Source: JAAZGD01 sp034003765 (GTDB taxonomy: Bacteria; Bacillota; Clostridia; Peptostreptococcales; Anaerovoracaceae). Taken from it: a stretch of 52,336 nucleotides of DNA. The stretch is taken from contig JAVEXZ010000015.1 in NCBI GenBank assembly GCA_034003765.1, positions 1 to 52,336 on the forward strand, in the 5' to 3' direction. A model generated the notes under the pieces. The model had not been told where the DNA came from, searched no databases, and saw only the letters and a list, made by a program, of their open reading frames with translations. The first letter of the stretch is position 1. Each line of letters starts with the position of its first letter. Made by a program: the position numbers and the translations under genes. Positions 1 through 8,124 of this stretch are shown here, one piece after another.

Positions 1-112
1 CGAACAAGGTCTTTGTAATTGCCGCTGTCAATGTGGTTTTGCCATGGTCTACGTGACCGATAGTACCAATATTGATATGAGGCTTGTTTCTCTCAAACTT
101 CTTCTTTGCCAT
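1..112 (-). CDS. tuf: Elongation factor Tu, N-terminal fragment (cut by window edge)
   Basis: The reverse strand encodes the first 37 residues of EF-Tu, beginning MAKKKFERNKPHINIG and including the P-loop GHVDHGKT of the GTPase domain. EF-Tu delivers aminoacyl-tRNA to the ribosome as a GTP complex. The rest of the gene lies beyond position 1. An AGGAGG ribosome binding site sits about 10 bases before the ATG. A tRNA-Thr gene lies 47 bp upstream on the same strand, with a promoter in front of it, so the two are probably co-transcribed, as in the thrT-tufB arrangement known from other bacteria. Confidence 0.97.
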   Translation of the reverse strand, partial: MAKKKFERNKPHINIGTIGHVDHGKTTLTAAITKTLF

Positions 113-159
113 CTCTCTTTTCCTCCTAAACCTTTATATAAAGTTTAATATTTAATAAA

Positions 160-236
160 TGGAGCTGATGAGCAGGATCGAACTGCTGAACCTCTTCCTT
201 ACCAAGGAAGTGCTCTACCTACTGAGCTACATCAGC
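160..236 (-). tRNA. tRNA-Thr (anticodon GGT)
   Basis: On the minus strand a complete cloverleaf is seen: acceptor stem GCTGATG/CATCAGC, D-arm with GCTC/GAGC, anticodon stem CTTCC/GGAAG with loop TTGGTAA (anticodon GGT), T-loop TTCGATC, discriminator T and an encoded CCA end. It reads the ACC/ACU threonine codons. It stands just upstream of tuf and downstream of a TTGACA/TATCAT promoter. Confidence 0.97.
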
Positions 237-252
237 ACACCATACAACGATT

Positions 253-281
253 ATGATACTAAAAATACCTTGAAGTGTCAA
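253..281 (-). promoter_or_regulatory. Sigma-A promoter of tRNA-Thr and tuf
   Basis: On the minus strand TTGACA (276-281) and TATCAT (253-258) are separated by exactly 17 bases. The -10 box ends 16 bases before the tRNA 5' end, so this is the likely start of the tRNA-Thr-tuf transcript. Confidence 0.8.
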
Positions 282-329
282 CACAATTTTAAGCCCCCAA
301 AGTGCCTGTAAAATCTTTGAAATCAATGG

Positions 330-938
330 CTATCTGCGGTCAAAATGTAGGGATAACTTGTGTTTCATCCTTTGTATGGCGTTGTCTATGGCCTTAGGTG
401 ACCGTCCCATTGATGCAGCTATTTCCCTGTAGCTTTCCCCTCTTAAGTACTCCATTAACACAGTCCATTCTAAATAGGAAAAAATTTCTTTGCCCTTTTT
501 AGCAACTAGGTCTATTTCATCGTTTAGAATAACTGTATCTTCTAAATTAAAAGTCTTGTCCCCGATAATGTCCTGATAGGTATAACTTTCTCCCTCTTCT
601 ACAAGCTTGTCCAGAGAAAGAGATTCATTCAAGGGGTCATGCTTCCTCCTAGTAGCCCTTCTCACAGCATCAATAATTTGTCTTTTCACACATAGGTCAG
701 CAAAGGTATGAAAGGAAGCCTCCTTAGCTTGATCGTAGCCCAGAACGGCTTTAAATATTCCCAACATCCCCTCTTGGATAATATCTTCTCGATCACTTCC
801 AGCGATATAATAACGATATGCCTGCCCCTTTACCATTTCCTTGTATCTCTTAATCAAGACTTCAAATGCTTCCCCATCTTCTCCTTGGGCTAAAAGAACA
901 AGTTCCTCATCTAGGTATTTTTCATACTCTCTGTTCAT
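330..938 (-). CDS. sigH: RNA polymerase sigma-H factor
   Basis: A sigma-70 family protein of the SigH (Spo0H) type, which in spore formers drives transition-phase and early sporulation genes. Region 2 is seen in DREDIIQEGMLGIFKAV and in the stretch AELC-like FADLCVKRQIIDAVRRAT; region 4 with its helix-turn-helix is near the C-terminus (YREIAASMGRSPKAIDNA). I chose the second ATG (MNREYEKYL, 202 residues) because an AAAGG sits 7 bases before it; the upstream ATG at 965 has its only purine run one base away. Position between rlmB and the translation genes matches the conserved cysS-mrnC-rlmB-sigH order of Firmicutes. Confidence 0.92.
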   Translation of the reverse strand: MNREYEKYLDEELVLLAQGEDGEAFEVLIKRYKEMVKGQAYRYYIAGSDREDIIQEGMLGIFKAVLGYDQAKEASFHTFADLCVKRQIIDAVRRATRRKHDPLNESLSLDKLVEEGESYTYQDIIGDKTFNLEDTVILNDEIDLVAKKGKEIFSYLEWTVLMEYLRGESYREIAASMGRSPKAIDNAIQRMKHKLSLHFDRR

Positions 939-1026
939 CCCATTGCCTTTTATACCAGGTGTCATCGCCTTTTCTAGTAATGACCTGGCATCCCTTTGTC
1001 TTCTCGGAAAAACTAATCAGTTCTTT

Positions 1027-2136
1027 TTATAGTTTACTATCTCTTTGTCTTCTTATTTCATAAAGGAGTATGGCTGCAGCATTAGATGCATTAAGAGAGG
1101 CCACATGCCCCTTCATAGGAATAGACACAACAAAATCACTCCGTTCCTTTATTAGTCGTCCAATACCTACTCCCTCAGACCCTATAACCATGGCTAATGG
1201 CCCCTTTAACTCCTGCTTGGAATATTCAGTTCCGCCCATATCACAGGCAGCTATCCAAAGGCCTTTTTTCTTCAACTCTTCCAATGTGTCTCCTATATTT
1301 GTAACCTTCACCACGGGGATATATTCAATTGCACCTGCAGATGTCTTTATCACAACTTGGGTTACACCAACACCATGTCTTTTAGGTATAATTACACCGT
1401 GGGCCCCTGCCCCTTCAGCACTTCTAATAATTGCCCCCAAGTTATGAGGGTCCTCTAAGTTATCAAGAGCCACAATTAGCGGCTCTTCCCCTCTCTCCTT
1501 AGCCAAGGCAAATATATCATCTATAGTCTTATACTCATAGGGAGAAACTTGAGCGATTATGCCTTGGTGCTGTTCGCAACCAGCAATACGGTCGAGTCCT
1601 TGCTTATCCATATATATAATAGGAAGGCCCTTGTCTTTAGCCCCGCCAACTATTTTGAGAATGGAACCACCTGTACCTTTCCCTACAAATATTTTTTCTA
1701 TAGTACGCCCTGACTTAATGGCTTCAGCCACGGGGTTTCTTCCAATTATTAAGTCCGGATGCATTTCTTCATCAAAGGTATGGGTTCTAGTATCTTCCTT
1801 ATTAACCCAGGGTTTGGTCGTTCTTCTAGCTTCTTCCGACTTATATTTGCCCCTTGGGCCATCACCTTTACTGGTAGCCTTACTTGGGTCAGGTTTATTT
1901 CTACCCCTTGTTCCATCAGCTCTATATGTAATTCTACTTTCTTTAGTTGAACAAGTGCTTTCATCTTTTTTGTAGCCGCCTCTGCCAACTTCGGTTTTCC
2001 CAGTTCCTCGCGTGTCTTCTGATTTGTAGCCCCCTCTTGTTGCATCAGTCTTACCAGGACCTTTATTATCCTCAGGTCTTGCTCGATAGTTGTTCTTTCC
2101 AGATTTTGATCTTTCTCTGCTATTCTTGGTTTTCAT
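1027..2136 (-). CDS. rlmB: 23S rRNA 2'-O-methyltransferase RlmB (TrmH family, group 3) with a long basic N-terminal extension
   Basis: Residues from about 126 on form a normal SpoU/TrmH methyltransferase: substrate-binding start LIIGRNPVAEAI, motif 1 NLEDPHNLGAIIRSAEGAG, motif 2 GSEGVGIGRLI and motif 3 SLNASNAAAILLYEI, which make the knotted SAM site. It is expected to methylate a ribose in the 23S peptidyl-transferase region. The first ~125 residues are low-complexity, Lys/Arg/Gly-rich, with three copies of a short RGGYK-type motif (residues ~34-41, 51-59, 94-102); ordinary RlmB is near 245-250 residues. The ATG lies 17 bases inside the end of dfrA, preceded by AAGGTGG, so translation is probably coupled to dfrA. 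Confidence 0.93.
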   Translation of the reverse strand: MKTKNSRERSKSGKNNYRARPEDNKGPGKTDATRGGYKSEDTRGTGKTEVGRGGYKKDESTCSTKESRITYRADGTRGRNKPDPSKATSKGDGPRGKYKSEEARRTTKPWVNKEDTRTHTFDEEMHPDLIIGRNPVAEAIKSGRTIEKIFVGKGTGGSILKIVGGAKDKGLPIIYMDKQGLDRIAGCEQHQGIIAQVSPYEYKTIDDIFALAKERGEEPLIVALDNLEDPHNLGAIIRSAEGAGAHGVIIPKRHGVGVTQVVIKTSAGAIEYIPVVKVTNIGDTLEELKKKGLWIAACDMGGTEYSKQELKGPLAMVIGSEGVGIGRLIKERSDFVVSIPMKGHVASLNASNAAAILLYEIRRQRDSKL

Positions 2137-2623
2137 TTTCCACCTTTTTATATTCTGTAAACTTATATCCTATTCCGCCTTCATTTCGTGCCTTACTGGT
2201 CCAGACTAATTCGTAGTTTGGGTCTTGGTCCAAATTTGGGAAGTGAGAATCCGCCTCAAAGACTGCATCTATCTTGGTCACAAAAACAGTATCACAAAGA
2301 GGAAGTAGTTGCCTGTATATTGTTTCTCCACCAATAACAAAAATATCATCCATATTGTAATTTGCTAGCTCTCTCTTTAATGCTTTGTCAGTATGACAAA
2401 CAAGGCAAGGAGCTTGGAAGCTAGGGTCCAGTGATAAGACTGTATTTATACGATCTGGTAAGGGTTTTTTACCAGGCAATGACTCGAAGGTCTTGCGCCC
2501 CATAAGTACTACTTTACCCTTTGTTTTCTCTTTGAAATACTGAAGATCTCCAGGAAGATTACATAGTAACTTTCCACAATTTCCAATAGCCCAATTCTTA
2601 TCAACAGCTACAATTGCTTTCAT
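2120..2623 (-). CDS. dfrA: Dihydrofolate reductase
   Basis: A 167-residue DHFR, which uses NADPH to regenerate tetrahydrofolate after the thymidylate synthase reaction. Seen: N-terminal IVAVDKNWAIG, the substrate helix LPGDLQYFKEKT, the NADPH-binding VLMGRKTFESLP, and the late FVIGGETIYRQLLP. The residue matching the usual Trp of the Met20-loop LPW is Cys here (KLLCNLP), a clostridial-type variant. The gene follows thyA by 29 bases and overlaps rlmB, so folate recycling sits in the same transcript as dTMP synthesis. Confidence 0.95.
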   Translation of the reverse strand: MKAIVAVDKNWAIGNCGKLLCNLPGDLQYFKEKTKGKVVLMGRKTFESLPGKKPLPDRINTVLSLDPSFQAPCLVCHTDKALKRELANYNMDDIFVIGGETIYRQLLPLCDTVFVTKIDAVFEADSHFPNLDQDPNYELVWTSKARNEGGIGYKFTEYKKVENENQE

Positions 2624-2652
2624 AAAATCTATTTCTCTTTCTCCGACTCCAT

Positions 2653-3483
2653 TTATATGGCAATCGGTATATTCTTAATCTGTGGATTTTTTTGGTAATT
2701 GTCAATGATAACATCTTCAACAGTAAAATCATAGAAGTTTTTTATATTGGGATTTAAATTAAACTCAGGAGCCGCAAATTGAGGGCGGCTAATCATCTCT
2801 TGGATAATTGGTATATGGCGATCATAGATATGTGCATCAGCTATTACGTGTATCAATTCACCAGGAAGTAAATCAGAAACCTGGGCCAGCATATGGACTA
2901 AAACTGCGTACTGAACGACATTCCAATTGTTTGCTGCCAAAATATCTTGAGACCGTTGATTCAAAATGGCATTTAACCGGTTACCTGTAACATTGAAGGT
3001 CATGCTATATGCACAAGGCTCCAACCCCATTTCCATAAGATCTTGAAAGTTGAAAATATTAGTCATAATTCGTCTTGAAAAGGGAGTGTTTTTTAACTGC
3101 CAAATAACATTGTCCACTTGATCCATCTCCCCATGGGGGAACTTGTACTTAAGCCCCAGTTGATAGCCATAGGCCTTGCCAATAGATCCATTACAATCTG
3201 CCCATTGGTCCCAGATACAACTATTAAGTTGATTCACATCGTTGGATTTCTTTTGCCATATCCATAACATCTCATCCACAGCAGAGCGTATTGCCGTAGG
3301 CCTTAATGTTAAAGCTGGAAACTCCTCCTCTAAGTCATACCTATTAACCACACCAAAGCTCTTTATAGTGTGGGCAGGGCTTCCATCCTCCCAATGGGGC
3401 CTAACTATTTGTCCTTCAGAAGAGTATCCCTCATCTAGGATCTTTTTGCACATATCTACAAACAAAACATCTGCTTGACTCAT
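2653..3483 (-). CDS. thyA: Thymidylate synthase (ThyA type)
   Basis: A 276-residue ThyA that methylates dUMP to dTMP with methylene-tetrahydrofolate. The catalytic cysteine is Cys157 in EPCAYSMTFNV, followed by the phosphate-binding NQRSQDILAANNWNV and the C-terminal dUMP site HIYDRHI. Most ThyA have Cys-His at the active site; Cys-Ala here matches the clostridial subgroup. A GGGAGG site lies before the ATG. With dfrA it forms a dTMP module inserted between mrnC and rlmB. Confidence 0.96.
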   Translation of the reverse strand: MSQADVLFVDMCKKILDEGYSSEGQIVRPHWEDGSPAHTIKSFGVVNRYDLEEEFPALTLRPTAIRSAVDEMLWIWQKKSNDVNQLNSCIWDQWADCNGSIGKAYGYQLGLKYKFPHGEMDQVDNVIWQLKNTPFSRRIMTNIFNFQDLMEMGLEPCAYSMTFNVTGNRLNAILNQRSQDILAANNWNVVQYAVLVHMLAQVSDLLPGELIHVIADAHIYDRHIPIIQEMISRPQFAAPEFNLNPNIKNFYDFTVEDVIIDNYQKNPQIKNIPIAI

Positions 3484-3551
3484 GTCTGGAACCTCCCTTA
3501 TTATCTACAAGATGGATTCCACTGGAGGGAAAACCTTGAAGCGCTGATCCC

Positions 3552-3755
3552 TTACTTGAAAACCACATACTTTAATACTATTAAGATCAAGCCTACCACG
3601 ATAATGGCCAACCATATTTTTTCACTAGTTTTAAGTGGCCCACCCTTTTGATCCTTGGTTGCCTCATCGTCCATCAAGCTGATTTCTCGATTGGTCCTCC
3701 AATAATCACCAATTACATCTCGTGCCTTATTCCTTACTTTTCTTTCCTTTGCCAT
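3552..3755 (-). CDS. Small tail-anchored membrane protein of unknown function
   Basis: 67 residues: a charged N-terminal half (MAKERKVRNKARDVIGDYWR) and one C-terminal membrane segment (about residues 46-65, IWLAIIVVGLILIVLKYVVF). The start codon shares one base with the mrnC stop (TAATG), so the two are translationally coupled. I do not recognise the family. The overlap with mrnC and its intact frame argue that it is a real gene. Confidence 0.7.
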   Translation of the reverse strand: MAKERKVRNKARDVIGDYWRTNREISLMDDEATKDQKGGPLKTSEKIWLAIIVVGLILIVLKYVVFK

Positions 3756-4135
3756 TACTTCTCCTCATCGTCCATAACCCTGATGGCCATGGAGATTATC
3801 TCTTCCAATCGCTGGGTATCTTTATTTAAGTACAAATAGCCAATCAAGGCCTCTAAAGCAGTAGCCCATTTATAGGTTATTATATCCGCATTCTTGGGTC
3901 TAGACATACTCTTGTGATTTCTAGCTCTTTTTACAAGACGCTGCTCTTCAGGACTTAACCTATCAAAAAGCTCTTTAATGGCAAGAGCTTGGCCTTCTGC
4001 TCTAACATACTTAACCGCCAAATTATGCAAAACATCTACATGGGTTTTTCCAGATTTTAATAGGTGACTCCTTATATAGGTTTCGTAAACTGCATCCCCT
4101 ATATAGGCAAGAGCCGTAGTGTTTAATTCTACCAT
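3755..4135 (-). CDS. mrnC: Mini-ribonuclease III
   Basis: A 126-residue RNase III catalytic domain without the dsRNA-binding domain, which matures 23S rRNA ends in Firmicutes. The active-site signature AYIGDAVYETYIRSHL is near the N-terminus and ATALEALIGYLYL carries the second acidic cluster. It starts 3 bases after the cysS stop, the standard cysS-mrnC arrangement. Confidence 0.94.
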   Translation of the reverse strand: MVELNTTALAYIGDAVYETYIRSHLLKSGKTHVDVLHNLAVKYVRAEGQALAIKELFDRLSPEEQRLVKRARNHKSMSRPKNADIITYKWATALEALIGYLYLNKDTQRLEEIISMAIRVMDDEEK

Positions 4136-4138
4136 ATT

Positions 4139-5536
4139 TTAATCTCTAATAATTTGAAGGCCTTGAGGTGTGTCCTTCAGGGTAATTCCCTTGGTCTTTA
4201 ATAAGTCTCTAATTTCGTCAGAACGTTTGAAATCTTTTCTGTCCCGGGCTTCTTGCCTCTCCTTTAAGAGATTTTCAAGCTCTTCATCCTTTGCCCCTGA
4301 TTCTTTGTCTTGGAGCAAGCCAAGAACATCACAGAGTTCTTGCAAGAGGGCCAGAGCTTTTTCGGCAAAATCCCTATTAGCCCCTTCTTTAAGCTGGTTG
4401 TTAATCTTTGTTACCAATTCGAATACTGCTGTAATTCCATCTGCAGTATTTAGATCGTCATCCATGGCCTTTTTGAACTTTTCTCTAAATATGTTCAAAG
4501 CTTCTAGGTCAAAAGCGTCTATGACTCCAGATTCAGATTTGCTATTTGAAATAAAGTGGAGGAGACTTGATTTTGCATTTCTTATTCTAGCTAAGCTATT
4601 CTTGGCCTGTTCCATCAATGTGTCGCTAAAGTTGATAGGGTTTCTGTAATGGCCCGATAAAAGGAAATAGCGTATTACTTCCCCGTCGTATTCTTTTAAG
4701 ATATCACGTACTGTAAAGAAGTTTCCCCGAGACTTGCTCATCTTCTCATCATCGATTGTAATATATCCATTGTGCATCCAATACTTGGCAAAGGGGACTC
4801 CGTTCTGGGCCTCGGATTGAGCGATTTCATTTTCATGGTGGGGGAAGGTTAAGTCTTGACCTCCGGCATGAATATCAATTGTATCTCCCAGGTATCTTTT
4901 GCTCATGGTGGAGCATTCAATATGCCAACCTGGTCTGCCCATTCCCCATGGTGATTCCCAAGCGATTTCATCTGCACTTTTTCGTCTTTTCCATAGGACG
5001 AAATCCAAAGGATCATTTTTGACTTCCCCTACTTCTACACGGCAACCCGATTCTAACTCATCGATGTTTTGCTTGGATAATTTTCCATAACCCTGAAAAT
5101 TCCGAGCATTAAAGTAAACGTCTCCATTGATCTCATATGCAAAGCCTTTGTCCACTAGCCCCTTAACAAATTCAATTATTTGTCCAATGTTTTCTGTAAC
5201 CTTGGGATGAACAGTTGCAGGTCTAACATTAAGAGCTTCTGCATCTTTAAAGTATTCAAGTATATATTTTTCACTTATCTCAGATGGAGAAAGACCTTCT
5301 TCTTTTGCCCGATTAATTATTTTGTCATCTACATCGGTAAAGTTTTGAACGAAATTAACCTTGTAGCCTATATATTCCATATACCTTCTTAGGGTGTCAA
5401 ATACTACAAAGGGCCTGGCATTACCAATGTGAAAAAAATTATAAACAGTGGGACCACAAACATATATCTTCACTTCATCAGGGTTGATTGGCACAAAATC
5501 TTCTTTTTTTCGAGTTAATGTATTGTATACTCTCAT
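4139..5536 (-). CDS. cysS: Cysteinyl-tRNA synthetase
   Basis: A 465-residue class I synthetase that charges tRNA-Cys. Seen: CGPTVYNFFHIGNARPF, holding the first zinc cysteine and the HIGH-like motif; the later zinc ligands in ECSTMS and HHENEIAQSE; and KMSKSRGNF. Full family length. GAGGAG precedes the ATG by 9 bases. No T-box or leader is visible in the 101 bases upstream, which hold the terminator of the M23 gene. Confidence 0.97.
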   Translation of the reverse strand: MRVYNTLTRKKEDFVPINPDEVKIYVCGPTVYNFFHIGNARPFVVFDTLRRYMEYIGYKVNFVQNFTDVDDKIINRAKEEGLSPSEISEKYILEYFKDAEALNVRPATVHPKVTENIGQIIEFVKGLVDKGFAYEINGDVYFNARNFQGYGKLSKQNIDELESGCRVEVGEVKNDPLDFVLWKRRKSADEIAWESPWGMGRPGWHIECSTMSKRYLGDTIDIHAGGQDLTFPHHENEIAQSEAQNGVPFAKYWMHNGYITIDDEKMSKSRGNFFTVRDILKEYDGEVIRYFLLSGHYRNPINFSDTLMEQAKNSLARIRNAKSSLLHFISNSKSESGVIDAFDLEALNIFREKFKKAMDDDLNTADGITAVFELVTKINNQLKEGANRDFAEKALALLQELCDVLGLLQDKESGAKDEELENLLKERQEARDRKDFKRSDEIRDLLKTKGITLKDTPQGLQIIRD

Positions 5537-5560
5537 TAAAATTACTCCTCAGCTTTCCAA

Positions 5561-5601
5561 AAATAAAAATCTTAGGCAAGTACATAAACCTGCCTAAGAT
5601 T
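5561..5601 (-). terminator. Rho-independent terminator after the M23 peptidase gene
   Basis: An 11-bp perfect stem, AATCTTAGGCA (5569-5579) with TGCCTAAGATT (5591-5601), is followed on the minus strand by a run of T residues broken by one A. The plus-strand side lacks a T run, so it acts on the minus strand and separates the peptidase gene from cysS. Confidence 0.85.
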
Positions 5602-5637
5602 ATACTAGTTATTCTCATGTCTTTCAATGGTTAATCC

Positions 5638-6414
5638 TTATAAAGCCACGTAGTTTACAGGATTCATACACTTGTCATTAACTCTAACTTCAAAATGTAT
5701 GTGAGACCCAGTAGCATTACCCGTTCTTCCTACAGTAGCAATGCTTTGGCCTTGAGTAACCGTATCCCCAACTTTCACCGAAATCGAGTTACAGTGAGAG
5801 TAATAAGTTTTGAAACTATTCCCATGATCAATAATCACTAATAGGCCATATGAGTTCCTTGAGCCCGCATAAACAACTGTTCCACCATCAGATGCAGATA
5901 TGGTTGTTCCAACTGGTGCAGTCAAATCAACTCCATAATGGAATCGACCATTCCTTGGGCCGAAGGGAGATGCGAATACATATCCTTTGACTGGACATAT
6001 AAAGTTCCCTGACCCTTCCGCAATAGGTCCTTGGTAAGTGTCCGCTGTGTAATTACCAGAAGCATAAACAACTTTTTCTTTGGTTCCCATTAGTACAACT
6101 TGGTTCTGAGTGTCTTTTATTTTCATCACAGCAACTAATTCATTTGAGACTATCTGACCATTTTCTCTAACAACGTATCGAACTTCTTCACTTAGGCCAT
6201 CAGACCCAAGACTAATCAAAGCACTTACTCCCTTATCAACCTCATCAGTGTATTCGTAGTCGGTTAGAAAGTTTACTGGTACCAGGCTTCGTTCATAAGT
6301 TCCTTGAGTTTTTGTACTTCCAGAACTTTCCCCTATATCCATCGCCAACAAAGGCGTGAAGATTACTGCAATAAATAATACTGCTATAACAACTTTTTGT
6401 TTCGTTCTATTCAT
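5638..6414 (-). CDS. Secreted G5-domain / M23 metallopeptidase (LytM-type endopeptidase)
   Basis: 258 residues. An N-terminal hydrophobic signal (about 8-24) is followed by a G5 domain (about 40-115, ending VVLMGTKEKV) and a C-terminal M23 peptidase. The zinc-site motifs FHYGVDLTAP and SHIHFEVRVN, with DHGNSFKTYYSHC between them, are present. Such enzymes cut peptidoglycan cross-bridges or stem peptides outside the cell; the G5 domain is thought to bind wall carbohydrate. It has its own promoter candidate (6474-6502) and terminator, so it is a single-gene unit. Confidence 0.93.
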   Translation of the reverse strand: MNRTKQKVVIAVLFIAVIFTPLLAMDIGESSGSTKTQGTYERSLVPVNFLTDYEYTDEVDKGVSALISLGSDGLSEEVRYVVRENGQIVSNELVAVMKIKDTQNQVVLMGTKEKVVYASGNYTADTYQGPIAEGSGNFICPVKGYVFASPFGPRNGRFHYGVDLTAPVGTTISASDGGTVVYAGSRNSYGLLVIIDHGNSFKTYYSHCNSISVKVGDTVTQGQSIATVGRTGNATGSHIHFEVRVNDKCMNPVNYVAL

Positions 6415-6473
6415 CGATTATACCTCTCTTGTTTAGAAATCATGAGATTTCATCCTTTGGATCGAACTTGTTT

Positions 6474-6502
6474 AGGCTACCCCACTTCATGATTTATGTC
6501 AA
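6474..6502 (-). promoter_or_regulatory. Candidate promoter of the M23 peptidase gene
   Basis: On the minus strand a consensus TTGACA (6497-6502) is followed after 17 bases by TAGCCT (6474-6479). The -10 box is poor, so the call rests on the -35 box and position about 60 bases before the gene. Confidence 0.45.
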
Positions 6503-6614
6503 TGTTTTTTCAGCAAACTTCACCAAATCTTCACATAGAAAAACCCCCATCGCGTTCAAATATCAACGTTTTGGAGGTTTCTATCATTCATGTATTATAT
6601 GTGTGTTTCAGATG

Positions 6615-7097
6615 TTATTCTAGGGTCAAATACACCTTTTTCATCTTTTGTGGATTCTTGGGCTTGTCATTATTATCTCTTGGTGTACTCACAATTTCAT
6701 CTACTACATCAAGGCCTTCTATTATCTTACCAAAGGCCGCATAGCTTCCATCTAGATGGGGTGATTCTGCTGTCATTATGAAAAATTGAGATCCTGCTGA
6801 ATTAGGGTTTCCGCTTCTAGCCATGCTCAAAACACCTCTCTCATGACAAATGTTATTTTCGCAGCCATTATTAGTAAATTCACCCTTGATGGTATGTCCA
6901 GGTCCACCAGTTCCTGTGCCCAAAGGACATCCTCCTTGAATCATAAAACCAGGAATTACACGATGAAATGTAAGCCCATCATAAAAGCCTTCATTAACCA
7001 ACTTTTCAAAATTCTCAACTGTAAGAGGAGCTATTTCTGGGTATAGTTCTCCCTTCATTGTTTTCCCACCTTCCATCTCAATCACTACATAATTCAT
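6615..7097 (-). CDS. Peptidyl-prolyl cis-trans isomerase, cyclophilin type
   Basis: A compact 160-residue cytoplasmic cyclophilin with the active-site blocks FHRVIPGFMIQGG, MARSGNPNSAGSQFFI and DGSYAAFGKI. It speeds isomerisation of prolyl bonds during folding. No signal peptide is present. GGAGG precedes the ATG, and the start overlaps the NUDIX stop by four bases (ATGA), so it is the last gene of the chrA-chrA-NUDIX-ppi unit. Confidence 0.95.
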   Translation of the reverse strand: MNYVVIEMEGGKTMKGELYPEIAPLTVENFEKLVNEGFYDGLTFHRVIPGFMIQGGCPLGTGTGGPGHTIKGEFTNNGCENNICHERGVLSMARSGNPNSAGSQFFIMTAESPHLDGSYAAFGKIIEGLDVVDEIVSTPRDNNDKPKNPQKMKKVYLTLE

Positions 7098-7564
7098 CTC
7101 TTTCCTCCGTTTTTTCTAATTTTATATGTTACTGGTAAGGTCTGTTTGCTTTCCAGGAATTCCCACAACTCATTCTTCAAATATTCTGGATAAAGCACAT
7201 CTAGGTCTTGCATATCTTCTCGAGAAACAAACATCACCTCTTCCATAACCTGCTCACTGTCTCCTCGCTCAGGGTCACTGCCTAGATGTAATTCTCCACC
7301 TATTAGCTTGCCAAGAAAGAAATTAACAAATCTCTGCCCTCTATCTGGAGACACTTCTTCGACATGCCAAATCAGCTGAATAATATCTACATCAAGGCCT
7401 GTTTCTTCTTTAACCTCCCGAATGGCTGCTTCAAGGGAATTTTCCTGGTCCTCCACCTTGCCTCCGGGAACCAACCAAATATTTTTATCATCTTGCCGGT
7501 GTCTAACCATCAGTACTTCATTTTTATGGTTTACCACCACCACTCTGGCTCCACCTACCCACAT
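7094..7564 (-). CDS. NUDIX hydrolase
   Basis: 156 residues with a full Nudix box: GKVEDQE, then seven residues, then REVKEETGL, which coordinates the metal for cleaving a nucleoside-diphosphate-linked substrate. The actual substrate cannot be told from the sequence. It overlaps the upstream chromate transporter by ten bases and the downstream cyclophilin by four. Confidence 0.93.
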   Translation of the reverse strand: MWVGGARVVVVNHKNEVLMVRHRQDDKNIWLVPGGKVEDQENSLEAAIREVKEETGLDVDIIQLIWHVEEVSPDRGQRFVNFFLGKLIGGELHLGSDPERGDSEQVMEEVMFVSREDMQDLDVLYPEYLKNELWEFLESKQTLPVTYKIRKNGGKR

Positions 7565-8124
7565 ACCAATGCTCCTATCATGCCCATGCCCAGTATGATG
7601 AAAATTGGGCTAACCTTCATCTTTGCCACAAAGAAAAACGAGACGACGAACATTAAACAGGGAATGGGATTAATGCTATCCCATAAATTTATGATAAATG
7701 CCAGGGAAAAAATGTGGTAATTGAATAGGACCGTTTCTGCAACCATAACAGCTGCAGCCCCAATCAATCCTGCTGTTACAGGCCTAATCCCAGTAAAAAT
7801 CCCTCTGATTGGCCAGCTATAATAAAAACGTTTTACGAAATTAGCCACAATTAACATTATAACAAAGGACGGAATGGTAACCCCTAAGGTGGCAACAATG
7901 GCCCCTGCTAGTCCCGCAAAGTTAAAACCTACATATGTAGCAGCATTAACAGCTACAGGACCAGGGGTAACTTGAGAAAGGGCTACAAGATTAGAAAACT
8001 CTTCTTTGCTCATGATCCCAAACTCTTGAACTCCCTGAAATATTAAGGGCAGCATGGCTAAACCACCACCAAAGCTAAAAGCCCCAATTCTAAAAAACAT
8101 ATAAAAGATAGTAATGTAAATCAT
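7555..8124 (-). CDS. chrA: Chromate transporter, single-domain (short ChrA), second of pair
   Basis: 189 residues, almost all hydrophobic, with the CHR-family blocks FSFGGGLAMLPLIFQG and TPGPVAVNAATYVGFNFAG. Short CHR proteins occur as adjacent pairs that together form the two-domain transporter; long ChrA carries both halves in one chain. The family exports chromate in some bacteria, but in anaerobes the real substrate is often unknown. Its start overlaps the first chrA by four bases. Confidence 0.92.
   Translation of the reverse strand: MIYITIFYMFFRIGAFSFGGGLAMLPLIFQGVQEFGIMSKEEFSNLVALSQVTPGPVAVNAATYVGFNFAGLAGAIVATLGVTIPSFVIMLIVANFVKRFYYSWPIRGIFTGIRPVTAGLIGAAAVMVAETVLFNYHIFSLAFIINLWDSINPIPCLMFVVSFFFVAKMKVSPIFIILGMGMIGALVCG

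Noticed and set aside
1749..2045. Minus-strand 98-codon frame inside rlmB
   Set aside because: Frame shadow of the biased, repetitive RlmB extension; no start signal.
2120..2623. Cys in place of the conserved Trp in DHFR as a resistance mutation
   Set aside because: Clostridial DHFRs commonly lack this Trp (KLL-x-x-P form), so it is better read as a lineage trait.
2653..3483. ThyA active site Cys-Ala in place of Cys-His as an inactivating change
   Set aside because: The same form is usual in the clostridial ThyA subgroup, and all other catalytic motifs are intact.
5537..5637. T-box or leader control of cysS
   Set aside because: The only structure is the terminator of the preceding gene; there is no T-box core and no room for stem I.
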